Origin: Saccharicrinis sp.
GTDB taxonomy: Bacteria; Bacteroidota; Bacteroidia; Bacteroidales; Marinilabiliaceae
Assembly: GCA_024635585.1 (NCBI GenBank)
Contig: JAGXIP010000182.1
Span: forward strand, 1 to 36,266
DNA: 36,266 bases
Direction of reading: 5' to 3'
Shown piece by piece: positions 1 to 9,235 of this stretch. Within the stretch, counting starts at the first letter, position 1. Each line of letters opens with the position of its first letter. Under the pieces are notes generated by a model. It saw only the letters and a program-made list of their open reading frames with translations, was not told where the DNA came from and made no database searches. The position numbers and the translations under genes were made by a program.

Positions 1-579
1 CTGTTAACGAAAAATTGACTTGCTCTATCGAGTCGGCCACTTCTAAAGGTAGGTTTATGTCTCTTCCAATTAAAAAATTGAGCATCTCTTGAATGGATTT
101 TTCTTGATTTTCGGTACTTTTCATTTGTGCATCCAACTCCATGGCCTTTACCTTTTTTGTGGCTGCACTTTTACCCATCCACGCATCTACGTTTATTAAA
201 GGTTGTTCAACCTTTATTTGGGTGTGAAAATTATTTAAAGTGCCCGGATCGTTTAATAATGCAGGATTAAAGTCGGCCTGGGCAACAATGGCTTGTTGTA
301 ATTTAAAACCGAAGGCATTGAGTGGGTCGGTGGTGGCATAATAGCTACTTGAAAGCTCAACCGAAGGCAGGTACATAGCATTGGCTTGTTGGTTATCTGC
401 TCGGGCTTCTTTTAAATCGGCTATACTCTTCAGTATCTCGCTGTTGTTACAGTTGGCTTTTTCCAGAATTTGTTCCAGGGTAAAAGTATGGCCAGTGTTT
501 ACTTCTTGTGCCTTTGATGGCGTAAATATTCCCTGATAAAGAATAAGGGCGGCTAATAAGATTCTTTTAGTATACATAG
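1..579 (-). CDS. TolC family outer membrane efflux protein (partial, C-terminus off the left edge)
   Basis: Open minus-strand frame from ATG at 579 to the window edge, absent from the ORF track because it is truncated; translation begins MYTKRILLAALILYQGIFTPSKAQEVNTGHTFTLEQILEKANCNNSEILKSIADLKEARADNQQANAMYLPSVELSSSYYATTDPLNAFGFKLQQAI, with a signal peptide and TolC/OEP-like repeats. Confidence 0.85.
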
Positions 580-868
580 TAATTCTAGGATTTACGTGTT
601 TTTGTTACTTTTGATGGGACAAATATAAATGTATAAATGTAAATATGCAAATAATTGCATATGTTAAAATCTTAATATATTAATGATGCTTTTTTCGGTG
701 TTAAAAATCAAGTAATTAGCACGATGATTTTTGTTTTTTTCGTATGAAACTTTACCAAGAAAATAAAAGGATTCTCGACTTATCCCTGAACTTTATCAAC
801 TTTTACAACTATTTATGAATAGCAGCGCTTAAAATAGTGTTACTTTTACCTGTTGATAAGTATAAAGC

Positions 869-1729
869 ATGAGCGTGAATAACTATTTAAATAAACCCAC
901 TACCATTAATTGCAATGGACATCTCATTGATATATCCGAGCCACGGGTGATGGGCATTCTCAATGTAACACCCGATTCGTTTTTTGATGGAGGTAAATGC
1001 AATAACCAAGTAGCGATTTTAAGCAAAGTAAAACAAATGCTAGGCGAAGGTGCTGATATAATCGATATAGGTGCTTATTCGTCTAGGCCAGGTGCGCAGC
1101 ACATTACGTTCCAGGAAGAATGGGAGAGGCTAGCTAGCGTGTTGGAACTGGTAAGGAAAGATCACCCAGATGAGCTTTTATCGGTAGATACTTTTCGCTC
1201 AGAAATTGCCAAACGTGCGGTGCGTGAATTTGGGGTGGATATAATTAATGATATTTCGGCAGGTGAGATGGATGAAAATATGTTTGCTACTATCGCAGAA
1301 CTCAACGTGCCCTGCATCATCATGCACATGAAAGGTACACCCCAAAATATGCAGCAAAATCCTGTTTATAATGATGTAGTTTTTGAAGTGATTGATTTTC
1401 TGGCAGAGAAAAAAAAGCAGTTAAGCCTTATGGGTGTGCACGATGTGATTGTAGATCCTGGCTTTGGTTTCGGAAAAACTCTGGAGCACAATTATATGCT
1501 GATGAATCGCTTGGACGAGATGAAACTGTTGGAACTGCCTATGTTGGTAGGTATTTCGCGCAAGTCGATGATTTACAAATTGCTGGGTACAACAGCCGAA
1601 GAAGCTTTAAACGGAACAACGGCCCTTAACATGATGGCTTTGCAGCGAGGCGCAAATATTTTAAGGGTGCACGATGTTAAGGAAGCCAAGGAATGTATTC
1701 GTATATTTAGCAAAGTTTTGGCAGGATAA
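869..1729 (+). CDS. folP: dihydropteroate synthase
   Basis: VMGILNVTPDSFFDGG, DIIDIGAYSSRPGA and VDPGFGFGKTLEHN motifs of DHPS. Confidence 0.95.
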   Translation: MSVNNYLNKPTTINCNGHLIDISEPRVMGILNVTPDSFFDGGKCNNQVAILSKVKQMLGEGADIIDIGAYSSRPGAQHITFQEEWERLASVLELVRKDHPDELLSVDTFRSEIAKRAVREFGVDIINDISAGEMDENMFATIAELNVPCIIMHMKGTPQNMQQNPVYNDVVFEVIDFLAEKKKQLSLMGVHDVIVDPGFGFGKTLEHNYMLMNRLDEMKLLELPMLVGISRKSMIYKLLGTTAEEALNGTTALNMMALQRGANILRVHDVKEAKECIRIFSKVLAG

Positions 1730-1768
1730 ATAGCAACTTTGAAGTTGGATATAGGAAAATAATTTGAT

Positions 1769-1776
1769 TAACTTTG
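1769..1776 (+). promoter_or_regulatory. candidate Bacteroidetes -7 box (TAACTTTG, fits TAnnTTTG) upstream of the UPF0175-cdaA-mscS run
   Basis: TAACTTTG with a possible -33 TTG at 1745-1747; motif match only. Confidence 0.3.
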
Positions 1777-1800
1777 AAAAAAGACCCCTATGAAAAGAGC

Positions 1801-1831
1801 CCCGATTGATCGGGACAGGCATTGGATGCCT
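1801..1831. repeat. two consecutive short hairpins (CCCGAT-TG-ATCGGG and AGGCAT-TGG-ATGCCT), REP-like or terminator
   Basis: Perfect inverted repeats at 1801-1806/1809-1814 and 1817-1822/1826-1831 in the folP-UPF0175 spacer. Confidence 0.6.
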
Positions 1832-1847
1832 TTAAATAGCAAATATT

Positions 1848-2099
1848 TTGAATGAGATGAAACAAATATCAATAGAATATCCAGAGCGGTTGGCTTTTTC
1901 GTTAAAAATGAAGAAGAAAGAGTTTCAAGATGAAATTAAAATTATATCATTGGTCAAACTATATGAGTTAGGAAAAATTTCTTCGGGCATTGCTGCCGAT
2001 CTTCTGAGCATAAGTAGGGTTGAATTTTTAGAACTCTTAAAAAACATAATGTATCCTATTTTTACGATGGATATGAGGATGAACTCGAATCAGATTTAG
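1848..2099 (+). CDS. UPF0175 family (antitoxin-like) protein, apparently frameshifted near the C-terminus
   Basis: KISSGIAADLLSISRVEFLELLK resembles the UPF0175 core; the expected C-terminus (KHNVSYFYDGYEDELESDLATAEI) is in the -1 frame and ends at 2116. Confidence 0.65.
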   Translation: MNEMKQISIEYPERLAFSLKMKKKEFQDEIKIISLVKLYELGKISSGIAADLLSISRVEFLELLKNIMYPIFTMDMRMNSNQI

Positions 2100-2118
2100 C
2101 CACCGCAGAAATATAATT

Positions 2119-2886
2119 ATGACATTTTTAGATATTCGTTTTATCGATTTAATCGATATTACCTTGGTGGCCTACCTGATGTACAGGGTTTATAAGCTTA
2201 TTAGAGGTACCGTGGCGCAGAGCATCTTTTTTGGACTCTTTGCCTTTATTGCTTTATGGCTATTTATTAAGTCGATGAATATGGAGCTATCGGCTACCAT
2301 ACTCGATAATATTGTTAACGTGGGTGCCATTGCCTTAATCGTTGTCTTTCAGCAAGAAATACGACGTTTTTTTCTCTTGCTGGGCACAAAGTATAACATT
2401 GCCAATCGTTTTTCATTCGAAAAGATTTTTTCAAGTCCCTCATCCGGGGTAATGAATATTTATCACAAACCCATTGTGCGTACTTGTCAAAATTTGGCTA
2501 AAACAAAAACAGGCGCTATCATTGTTATCTCAAAAAAGTCGGAATTGTTAGACTATGTGCGCACGGGTGAGTTGGTTAATGGCGTTATATCCAGCCGCCT
2601 GCTCGAAAATATATTTTATAAAAATAGTCCGCTGCACGATGGGGCGGTTATTGTGGCACAAAATAAAATTAAAGCCGCGGGCTGTATATTACCTGTTTCG
2701 CAAAGCTTCGATTTGCCAAAAAAATTAGGATTACGACATAGGGCAGCCCTAGGTATCACGGAAGCTACAGATGCTTCGGCAATTGTGGTGTCGGAGGAGA
2801 CAGGGAAGATATCTTACTTTCACGCCGGCGAAATTAAACATGGTGTAACTCCCGAAGAACTAGAGAATCTTTTACAACAAGAATAA
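2119..2886 (+). CDS. cdaA: diadenylate cyclase CdaA (DAC domain, N-terminal TM helices)
   Basis: DAC motifs LHDGAVIV and LGLRHRAALGITE, three N-terminal hydrophobic segments; lies downstream of folP as common in Bacteroidetes. Confidence 0.93.
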   Translation: MTFLDIRFIDLIDITLVAYLMYRVYKLIRGTVAQSIFFGLFAFIALWLFIKSMNMELSATILDNIVNVGAIALIVVFQQEIRRFFLLLGTKYNIANRFSFEKIFSSPSSGVMNIYHKPIVRTCQNLAKTKTGAIIVISKKSELLDYVRTGELVNGVISSRLLENIFYKNSPLHDGAVIVAQNKIKAAGCILPVSQSFDLPKKLGLRHRAALGITEATDASAIVVSEETGKISYFHAGEIKHGVTPEELENLLQQE

Positions 2887-2900
2887 ATTTATAAAACGGT

Positions 2901-4202
2901 ATGGAGCCTACTACAAATCTTTATATTTTACTTATCCTTTTGCTAAATGTAGGGGTTATTTGGGGAAGCGTAGTATTACGCAAAAAAATAACCGAGGGCT
3001 TTAAGGCACTGGTAACCCGTGCCGTTACATTTATCGTTATTCTTGTCATTGGAGGTGTTTCTATCCATATTATTTTACAGTTTTTCGATATAAATCTGCT
3101 GGAAATTATAGATGTTGAATTGTTCCGTATCGGCAAAAATATTCCTATAACTGGATTTTTAGTGGCGTTCCTTGTTTTTACTATTACTTTTTTGATTGTT
3201 ATCAATCGTTTTTTGTCAAAAGCATTTACCCAAAGCAAAGGAATAAATTCTATACCCCAAAAAATGACCAAGTTGGCGCGCCGGTGGGTTAGTTTTTTGG
3301 CCTTTTTAATACTGATGCGCGGCTTAGTTGGCTTTACCGATCATTCCTTTCAGTTTTTTACCATAACACTGTTCACCATACAAAACGTAGCCATCACCAT
3401 TGGTAAGATTCTCCAGGTGCTTTTTATTGCCTATACTGTGCATACTGCTATTATGGTGTTGGAAATATTCTTTGATCGGCGAATTTACCGCACTGGTATC
3501 GATGCCGGAAAAGGACATACCGTATTTTTGATAGTAAAATATTTTGCCTGGGTTATTGCCATTACGGTCATTATTGGTAGTCTGGGTATCAGTGTTACCG
3601 TGCTGTTGGCTGGCTCTGCAGCCCTGTTTGTGGGTTTGGGTTTTGGGGTGCAGTCCTTGTTCAACGATTTTGTTTCAGGACTCATGATACTTTTTGAGGG
3701 CACCATTCGCGTAAATGATGTGGTAGAGCTTGAAAACGGTATTGTGGGTAAGGTGCAGGAAATTGGTTTGCGAACCTCGAAAGTATTGAATCGCGACAGC
3801 ATTATTATCATCATACCCAACAATAATTTTGTGGGAAAAAACGTGATCAATTGGACTTACAACGAGCACAAAACCAGGTTCAAAGTTAATGTGGGTGTGG
3901 CCTATGGTTCTGATGTCAGGTTGGTAGAAAAACTTTTGATAGAGTCGGCTCTTGAGCATGATAAAGTACACAAACAACCCGAGCCGGTAGTACATTTCAT
4001 CGAATTTGGAGATTCTTCTTTGAATTTTAGCGTATTTTTTTGGATAGATGAATCGTTTTGGGTAGAAAAAATTAGAAGCGATATACGTTTCACCATCAAC
4101 GACAAGTTTGCTACCCATAACATTCAAATACCTTTTCCGCAGCGCGATTTGCACCTCCGTTCGGGTTTTGAATCTATTAGTACTCAAAAGAGCGAAGAAT
4201 AA
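2901..4202 (+). CDS. mechanosensitive ion channel, MscS family
   Basis: Multi-TM protein with pore-like GSAALFVGLGFGVQSLFNDFVSGLMILFEGTIRVNDVVEL and an MscS beta domain. Confidence 0.92.
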   Translation: MEPTTNLYILLILLLNVGVIWGSVVLRKKITEGFKALVTRAVTFIVILVIGGVSIHIILQFFDINLLEIIDVELFRIGKNIPITGFLVAFLVFTITFLIVINRFLSKAFTQSKGINSIPQKMTKLARRWVSFLAFLILMRGLVGFTDHSFQFFTITLFTIQNVAITIGKILQVLFIAYTVHTAIMVLEIFFDRRIYRTGIDAGKGHTVFLIVKYFAWVIAITVIIGSLGISVTVLLAGSAALFVGLGFGVQSLFNDFVSGLMILFEGTIRVNDVVELENGIVGKVQEIGLRTSKVLNRDSIIIIIPNNNFVGKNVINWTYNEHKTRFKVNVGVAYGSDVRLVEKLLIESALEHDKVHKQPEPVVHFIEFGDSSLNFSVFFWIDESFWVEKIRSDIRFTINDKFATHNIQIPFPQRDLHLRSGFESISTQKSEE

Positions 4203-4290
4203 AAGGAATTCTAATTACTCAAAATACGGCATACTATTGTCATTTTACTATTTTTACCTATTGTTTAAACTAAAAAAACATCGTTTTACC

Positions 4291-5154
4291 ATGAAGATAT
4301 GTTTGACCGGAGGTACCGGTTTTTTAGGTTCCAGGCTCACCCATCTTTTTCAGCAGAACAACATGGAGGTGGTTAATATTAGCAGAGCTGATTTTAATAA
4401 TGATGTAAAACTAATTGCCCAAAAGATTGAAGGTTCTCGAATGCTTATTAATTTGGCTGGTGCACCTATAGTTGGCAGGTGGACAGAAAGTTATAAAAAA
4501 ATAATCAGAAATAGTAGGGTAGAAACCACTAAAAAACTGGTGGAAGCTATTTTGATGTTAGAAAAAAAACCTAAGGTTGTTATGTCGGCTTCGGCAGTGG
4601 GGATTTATGATACGATTTATGAACACGATGAGTTCTCCGACAGGCTGGCCGATGATTTTTTGGGTTCGGTATGTCAGGAATGGGAGGCAGCTCTGGTTCC
4701 TTTGTTGCAAACAAGTATAAAACTTACCGTGGTACGCTTGGGTATTGTGTTAGATAATAAACAAGGTGCGTTGGCCCAAATGATAACACCTTTTAAACTT
4801 GGGTTGGGCGCCATGGTAGGTGATGGAACACAGCCATTTCCTTGTATCCACGTTGAAGATGTCCTTTCGGCTATTTGGTATATCTTAACTAATCCAAAAT
4901 CGGGCGGTATATATAATTTGGTGGCACCAGAGATGGTTCCCAATCGATATTTTTCGAAAACATTGGGTAAAAAGCTTCATCGACCAGTTATATTTAGGGT
5001 TTATAGTTTTATCTTGAAACTGGCTCTTGGAGAAGGGGCAGATGCCTTGCTAAAAGGACAGAAAGTGCGACCTCGAAGATTGTTGGAGTTGGGTTATCCT
5101 TTCCAATTCCCTACAATTGATGCTATAGTTGAGGATTTGGTTAAAAAGAAATGA
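4291..5154 (+). CDS. TIGR01777 family epimerase (YfcH-like, NAD-dependent SDR)
   Basis: MKICLTGGTGFLGSRLTHLF Rossmann start; INLAGAPIVGRWTESYK and WEAAL typical of TIGR01777. ATG at 4291 preferred over the track start 4108, which overlaps mscS. Confidence 0.88.
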   Translation: MKICLTGGTGFLGSRLTHLFQQNNMEVVNISRADFNNDVKLIAQKIEGSRMLINLAGAPIVGRWTESYKKIIRNSRVETTKKLVEAILMLEKKPKVVMSASAVGIYDTIYEHDEFSDRLADDFLGSVCQEWEAALVPLLQTSIKLTVVRLGIVLDNKQGALAQMITPFKLGLGAMVGDGTQPFPCIHVEDVLSAIWYILTNPKSGGIYNLVAPEMVPNRYFSKTLGKKLHRPVIFRVYSFILKLALGEGADALLKGQKVRPRRLLELGYPFQFPTIDAIVEDLVKKK

Positions 5155-5319
5155 TAGAAAAGCAGAGGCAGTGAACAATTGCTGTAATAGTTACTTTGTA
5201 CTGCTTAAATGAAGCAAGGTTTGTACTCGTTTAAGCTGCTATCTGTTTCGTAGCTGCCATCTCACATGTTTTATAAAAATGGATACTGTACTAACATATC
5301 CCACCGATTGGGGATAATT

Positions 5320-5396
5320 CTTAATACTTTTATCTTGATACTTAATACTTGATACTTGATTCTTAATACTTGATACTAATTTCTTGATTCTTTAAT
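5320..5396 (+). repeat. degenerate heptamer tandem array (consensus CTTRATA), 11 units in register
   Basis: Direct reading: CTTAATA CTTTTAT CTTGATA CTTAATA CTTGATA CTTGATT CTTAATA CTTGATA CTAATTT CTTGATT CTTTAAT, ending just before the hemN start codon. Confidence 0.85.
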
Positions 5397-5402
5397 AATA
5401 CA

Positions 5403-6782
5403 ATGAAAATAGATAAACAATTACTTCAAAAATATAATGTTCCGGTACCCCGATATACCAGTTATCCACCTGCCAATCATTTTAATAGTGATTTTAAGGA
5501 AGAGGATTTTAGGGCTCTATTGGTTAAATCTAATACTGAAGATCCATCTAATATTGCATTTTACGTACATATACCATTTTGTGCGCAAATATGCCATTAT
5601 TGTGGTTGTAATGCCCTAAAAATGGGCAGAGCCGATGAAATACGAAATTATATTGCTGCTGTAAAAGAGGAACTAGCTTTGATGGTTCGAACTATTGACC
5701 CAAAACGGAAGATATCGCAGATACATTATGGCGGTGGTACGCCTAATGCTATCAAAGCATCTTACCTTAAGGAAATAAACGATATTATATTTCAAAGTTT
5801 TGAGCTTATCGAAGATGCCGAAATTGCCATTGAATGTAACCCTGCTCACCTGACGTATGCTTATTTAGACGAACTTTTTGATGCTGGATTTAACCGGTTC
5901 AGTTTTGGTATCCAGGATTTTGACGAAAATGTTTTAAAAGATGTAAACCGCAAACCATCATCTTTACCCGTGGAGGATTTGGTGAGCTTTGTAAAAAATG
6001 CCAACCCTAAGTTTGCTGTCAATCTGGATTTTATATATGGGCTGCCCGGCCAAACAGTTAGCAGCTTTTGTAAATCCATTGAGAAAGCGATTGAAATACG
6101 TCCCGATAGATTGGTCACCTTTTCCTATGCCCATGTGCCTTGGTTTAAAGAACACCAAAAAATATTGGTTCAAAAGGGTTTGCCAACTGCCGATGATAAG
6201 TTGGATATGTTTTTGGCGGCTTACGATTTGCTTTTAAAAGCAGGTTATGTATCCATTGGGCTCGATCATTATGCCTTGCCGGAGGATGAGCTTTGTCAAG
6301 CCCTCAACAAACACCAGTTGCATCGTAATTTTCAAGGGTATTGCACCAAACGTACAACAGGACAAGTTTATGCTGTAGGGGTTTCTTCCATCAGTCAACT
6401 TTCGGGCGGATATGTGCAAAACACCAAGAGTGTAAAAGCCTACATCGAAACTGTAAATAATGGATTGTTCCCCGTTGAAAAAGGGGTTTTGGTTACAGAT
6501 GAGCAAAAGATAATCCGCACCGTAATTAACGAATTGATGTGTAATAAATATATCGCTTGGGATAAGGTTGCCGATAGTTTTGCGATGGATGTTATAAGTC
6601 TTAAAAAACTGATAGCTTATGATGAGGATATTTTAAAGCCGTTTCAAGCGGATGGATTGATTCACTTTACAGCTCACCATCTTGAAATAACCGAATTGGG
6701 CACCATGTTTATCCGCAATATTGTGGCCTCGTTTGATCCTGCATTGGCTGATAGTAACAAACGATATTCAAATTCAATGTGA
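5403..6782 (+). CDS. hemN: oxygen-independent coproporphyrinogen III oxidase (radical SAM)
   Basis: CAQICHYCGC (CxxxCxxC plus C), HYGGGTPN, PRYTSYP near the N-terminus, FGIQDFDENVLKDVNR. Confidence 0.95.
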   Translation: MKIDKQLLQKYNVPVPRYTSYPPANHFNSDFKEEDFRALLVKSNTEDPSNIAFYVHIPFCAQICHYCGCNALKMGRADEIRNYIAAVKEELALMVRTIDPKRKISQIHYGGGTPNAIKASYLKEINDIIFQSFELIEDAEIAIECNPAHLTYAYLDELFDAGFNRFSFGIQDFDENVLKDVNRKPSSLPVEDLVSFVKNANPKFAVNLDFIYGLPGQTVSSFCKSIEKAIEIRPDRLVTFSYAHVPWFKEHQKILVQKGLPTADDKLDMFLAAYDLLLKAGYVSIGLDHYALPEDELCQALNKHQLHRNFQGYCTKRTTGQVYAVGVSSISQLSGGYVQNTKSVKAYIETVNNGLFPVEKGVLVTDEQKIIRTVINELMCNKYIAWDKVADSFAMDVISLKKLIAYDEDILKPFQADGLIHFTAHHLEITELGTMFIRNIVASFDPALADSNKRYSNSM

Positions 6783-8161
6783 TTATGCCATTAAAAAAAG
6801 TAGATGTCGTTATTGTGGGCGCTGGGTTGACCGGACTTACCTTGGCCTTTTATCTCGAAAAAGCGGGTAAAAAAGTAGCACTAATTGAGAAGTCGGATAG
6901 GGTAGGAGGTGCCATACAAACGGTACACGAAAAGGATTTTATTTATGAGATGGGTCCTAATACTGGTGTTATTGGTACCGAGGGTATCGTGCAGTTGTTC
7001 GACGATTTAAAGGAGCATTGCGAGTTGATTACACCCAATCCCGAGGCAAAGGAACGGTGGATATTAAAAAATGGACAATGGGTGGCGCTTCCGTCGGGGC
7101 TGTTGTCGGCCATTGGCACACCACTGTTTGCATTAAAAGATAAATTCAGGATATTAGGCGAGCCTTGGCGTAAAAAAGGCATGGATCCCGACGAAACACT
7201 GGCGCAATTAGTAAAACGCCGCATGGGAAACAGCTTTTTAGATTATGCCGTTGATCCTTTTATATCGGGCATTTATGCTGGTGACCCTACTAAATTAATT
7301 ACTCGTTTTGCCATGCCTAAGCTGTACTTATTAGAGCAGAATTATGGCAGCTTTATAAAAGGAACCATTAAAAAGCGGAAAGAACCCAAATCAGCATTGC
7401 AAAAAAAGGTAAGTCGTGAGGTGTTCTCGGTTAAAGGCGGATTGCAAAATCTTATTACAGCTTTAGAGAATAATATATCAAAAGATGCTATTTTATGCGG
7501 AAGTGAGCAGATTAAAGTATCGCAGAAAGATACTGGTTTTATGACTGTTTTGAAAACCAAAACAGGTGATGAGATTTCCATAGAATCCGACAAGGTAGTA
7601 ACAACCTTTGGGGGCGAGGGTATTATGGATATATTAACCATGGTCCCACATGATTTGTTAAAGCCGGTGGCCAATACAACCTATGCCAAGGTGGTGCAAG
7701 TGGTGGTTGGATATAAGCATTGGAATGGAAAAAAAATAAATGCCTTTGGGGGTTTGGTACCAAGCGCCGAAAATAAGGATATCCTTGGCATATTATTTCC
7801 TGGTGCACTGTTCAGCGGGCGCTGCCCCAAAGAAGGTGCTTTGTTGTCAGTTTTTGTGGGAGGAATGAAAAAACCGCAAATGATAACAAAATCAGATGAG
7901 GAAATACAACAGATAGTTTTAAGAGAAATAGAGCTGACCCTACAATGCAGCCAAAAACCCGATTTGATTAAAGTATTTCGATATCCCAAAGCCATTCCTC
8001 AATACGACATTTCCACCAAGGAACGGTATGTGGCTATTGCTACCATCGAAAATGAGTACAAAGGTCTGCACCTTGCCGGAAACATAAAAGGCGGGATAGG
8101 TATGGCCGACAGAGTTCAGCAGGCTTGGGAGTTGGCCAAAAAGCTGGTAGTGGAGAAGTAG
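6779..8161 (+). CDS. hemG: protoporphyrinogen oxidase, HemY/PPOX-type flavoprotein
   Basis: VDVVIVGAGLTGLTLAFYLEKAGKKVALIEKSDRVGGAIQT FAD-binding motif; FISGIYAGDP; C-terminal LHLAGNIKGGIGMADRVQQA. GTG start at 6779 or ATG at 6785. Confidence 0.92.
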   Translation: MIMPLKKVDVVIVGAGLTGLTLAFYLEKAGKKVALIEKSDRVGGAIQTVHEKDFIYEMGPNTGVIGTEGIVQLFDDLKEHCELITPNPEAKERWILKNGQWVALPSGLLSAIGTPLFALKDKFRILGEPWRKKGMDPDETLAQLVKRRMGNSFLDYAVDPFISGIYAGDPTKLITRFAMPKLYLLEQNYGSFIKGTIKKRKEPKSALQKKVSREVFSVKGGLQNLITALENNISKDAILCGSEQIKVSQKDTGFMTVLKTKTGDEISIESDKVVTTFGGEGIMDILTMVPHDLLKPVANTTYAKVVQVVVGYKHWNGKKINAFGGLVPSAENKDILGILFPGALFSGRCPKEGALLSVFVGGMKKPQMITKSDEEIQQIVLREIELTLQCSQKPDLIKVFRYPKAIPQYDISTKERYVAIATIENEYKGLHLAGNIKGGIGMADRVQQAWELAKKLVVEK

Positions 8162-8225
8162 GGGGTGATGATGTAATTAGGTTAGGGTTTTTTTCAGCAT
8201 CCATAGTTTTCAAATCAATGGGAAT

Positions 8226-8426
8226 ATGTATAAGGAATTAAGTAAAACACTTGAAAGGCAACCCAACTATAATGTTTATGAATCGGATAAAAGACTTGTC
8301 ATAATAGGGAACGGACAGGTTTACATTGATGATAGTGATTACATTAAGCTTTTTGTAGATAAGTCTCTTGAATTTCTGGATTTGATAATAGGTCAGTTGA
8401 AAAAAACTGATACTAGTATGCGATAA
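8226..8426 (+). CDS. small hypothetical protein (66 aa)
   Basis: ORF with ATG; no family recognised. Confidence 0.4.
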   Translation: MYKELSKTLERQPNYNVYESDKRLVIIGNGQVYIDDSDYIKLFVDKSLEFLDLIIGQLKKTDTSMR

Positions 8427-8601
8427 TAATTGTCAAGATAGATGTAAATTTAAGGTTCGTAACCAGCTTTAACTTTTCTGTATTTTGAAAGGAACGAAGA
8501 GTCCTCAATCGGTTATTATTCATTACTGAGCATTGGCGACAATAAATCTAAATTTGCAAATGATGCGATTGTGGTGTATGTTTGCATCAAAATTATTTAT
8601 T

Positions 8602-8847
8602 ATGGCAAGACAGAGTATATCTTTTACAAAACCAAATGATGAATGGTTAAAGGCACAAGTGAACAATGAAGAATACACTAGTAAAAGTGAATTAATCAAT
8701 GATTTGATTAGACAGGCTAGAAAACAACAAGTTCAAGTTGATTTTATAAGAGCAAAATTAGATAAATCAGAGAAAAGTGGATTTACTGATGATACTAAAG
8801 AACAAATATTAAATCATTCAAGGTCACTACTTAATGGGCAAATATAG
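8602..8847 (+). CDS. ParD-like antitoxin (ribbon-helix-helix)
   Basis: MARQSISFTKPNDEWLKAQVNNEEYTSKSELINDLIRQARKQQ resembles ParD; overlaps the ParE-like ORF by 14 bp. Internal ATG at 8602 preferred over 8533. Confidence 0.85.
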   Translation: MARQSISFTKPNDEWLKAQVNNEEYTSKSELINDLIRQARKQQVQVDFIRAKLDKSEKSGFTDDTKEQILNHSRSLLNGQI

Positions 8848-9121
8848 ATTAAGTAATGAAGCTAAGGAAGATTTGATTCGAATTCATCATTACGGTGTCG
8901 AAAAGTTTGGAGTGACTCAAGCTGATAAATACTTTAATTCATTTTTTGAGTATTTTGAAATTATTGCCCAACGACCCTATTCATTTGTGTCAGTCGATTA
9001 TATAAAAACAGGATATAGGCGTTGTGTTTGTGGGTCTGATAGTATATTTTATAGAATAAATAATGGAACTGTTGAGATAATGGCAATAATTGGAAGACAA
9101 GATTTGAATAATATACTATGA
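8834..9121 (+). CDS. RelE/ParE family toxin
   Basis: YRLSNEAKEDLIRIHHYGVEKFGVTQADKYFNSFFEYFEIIAQRP...IFYRINNGTVEIMAIIGRQDL is a ParE pattern. Confidence 0.88.
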   Translation: MGKYRLSNEAKEDLIRIHHYGVEKFGVTQADKYFNSFFEYFEIIAQRPYSFVSVDYIKTGYRRCVCGSDSIFYRINNGTVEIMAIIGRQDLNNIL

Positions 9122-9203
9122 CTTAGATTTACCTCTTCACACGCTCACCGATGAGTTATAGTATACCACCAAATAAAACATCAATCTCTTTATCTACTTG
9201 TCT

Positions 9204-9217
9204 CTTATCTCTTATCT
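9204..9217 (+). repeat. short heptamer direct repeat CTTATCT x2 in the hemH leader
   Basis: CTTATCTCTTATCT at 9204-9217, within a wider TCTTTATCTACTTGTCT context, about 20 nt before ATG 9236. Confidence 0.5.
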
Positions 9218-9235
9218 AACAATCTAAATAAAAAC

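Noticed and set aside
3675-4187. 170-aa minus-strand ORF (and smaller ones at 2921-3271, 3485-3850) opposite the MscS gene
   Set aside because: Fully antisense to a confident MscS coding region; no recognisable domain; typical shadow ORFs.
4108-4290. N-terminal extension of the epimerase ORF
   Set aside because: Overlaps the end of mscS; the Rossmann motif starts at MKICLTGGTGFLG, so ATG 4291 is the better start.
5320-5396. Possible CRISPR array because of regularly spaced repeats
   Set aside because: Units are 7-bp, directly abutting and degenerate with no spacers; no cas genes in the window.
8533-8601. N-terminal extension of the ParD-like ORF
   Set aside because: The extension (MATINLNLQMMRLWCMFASKLFI) does not look ParD-like; MARQSISF at 8602 fits the family.
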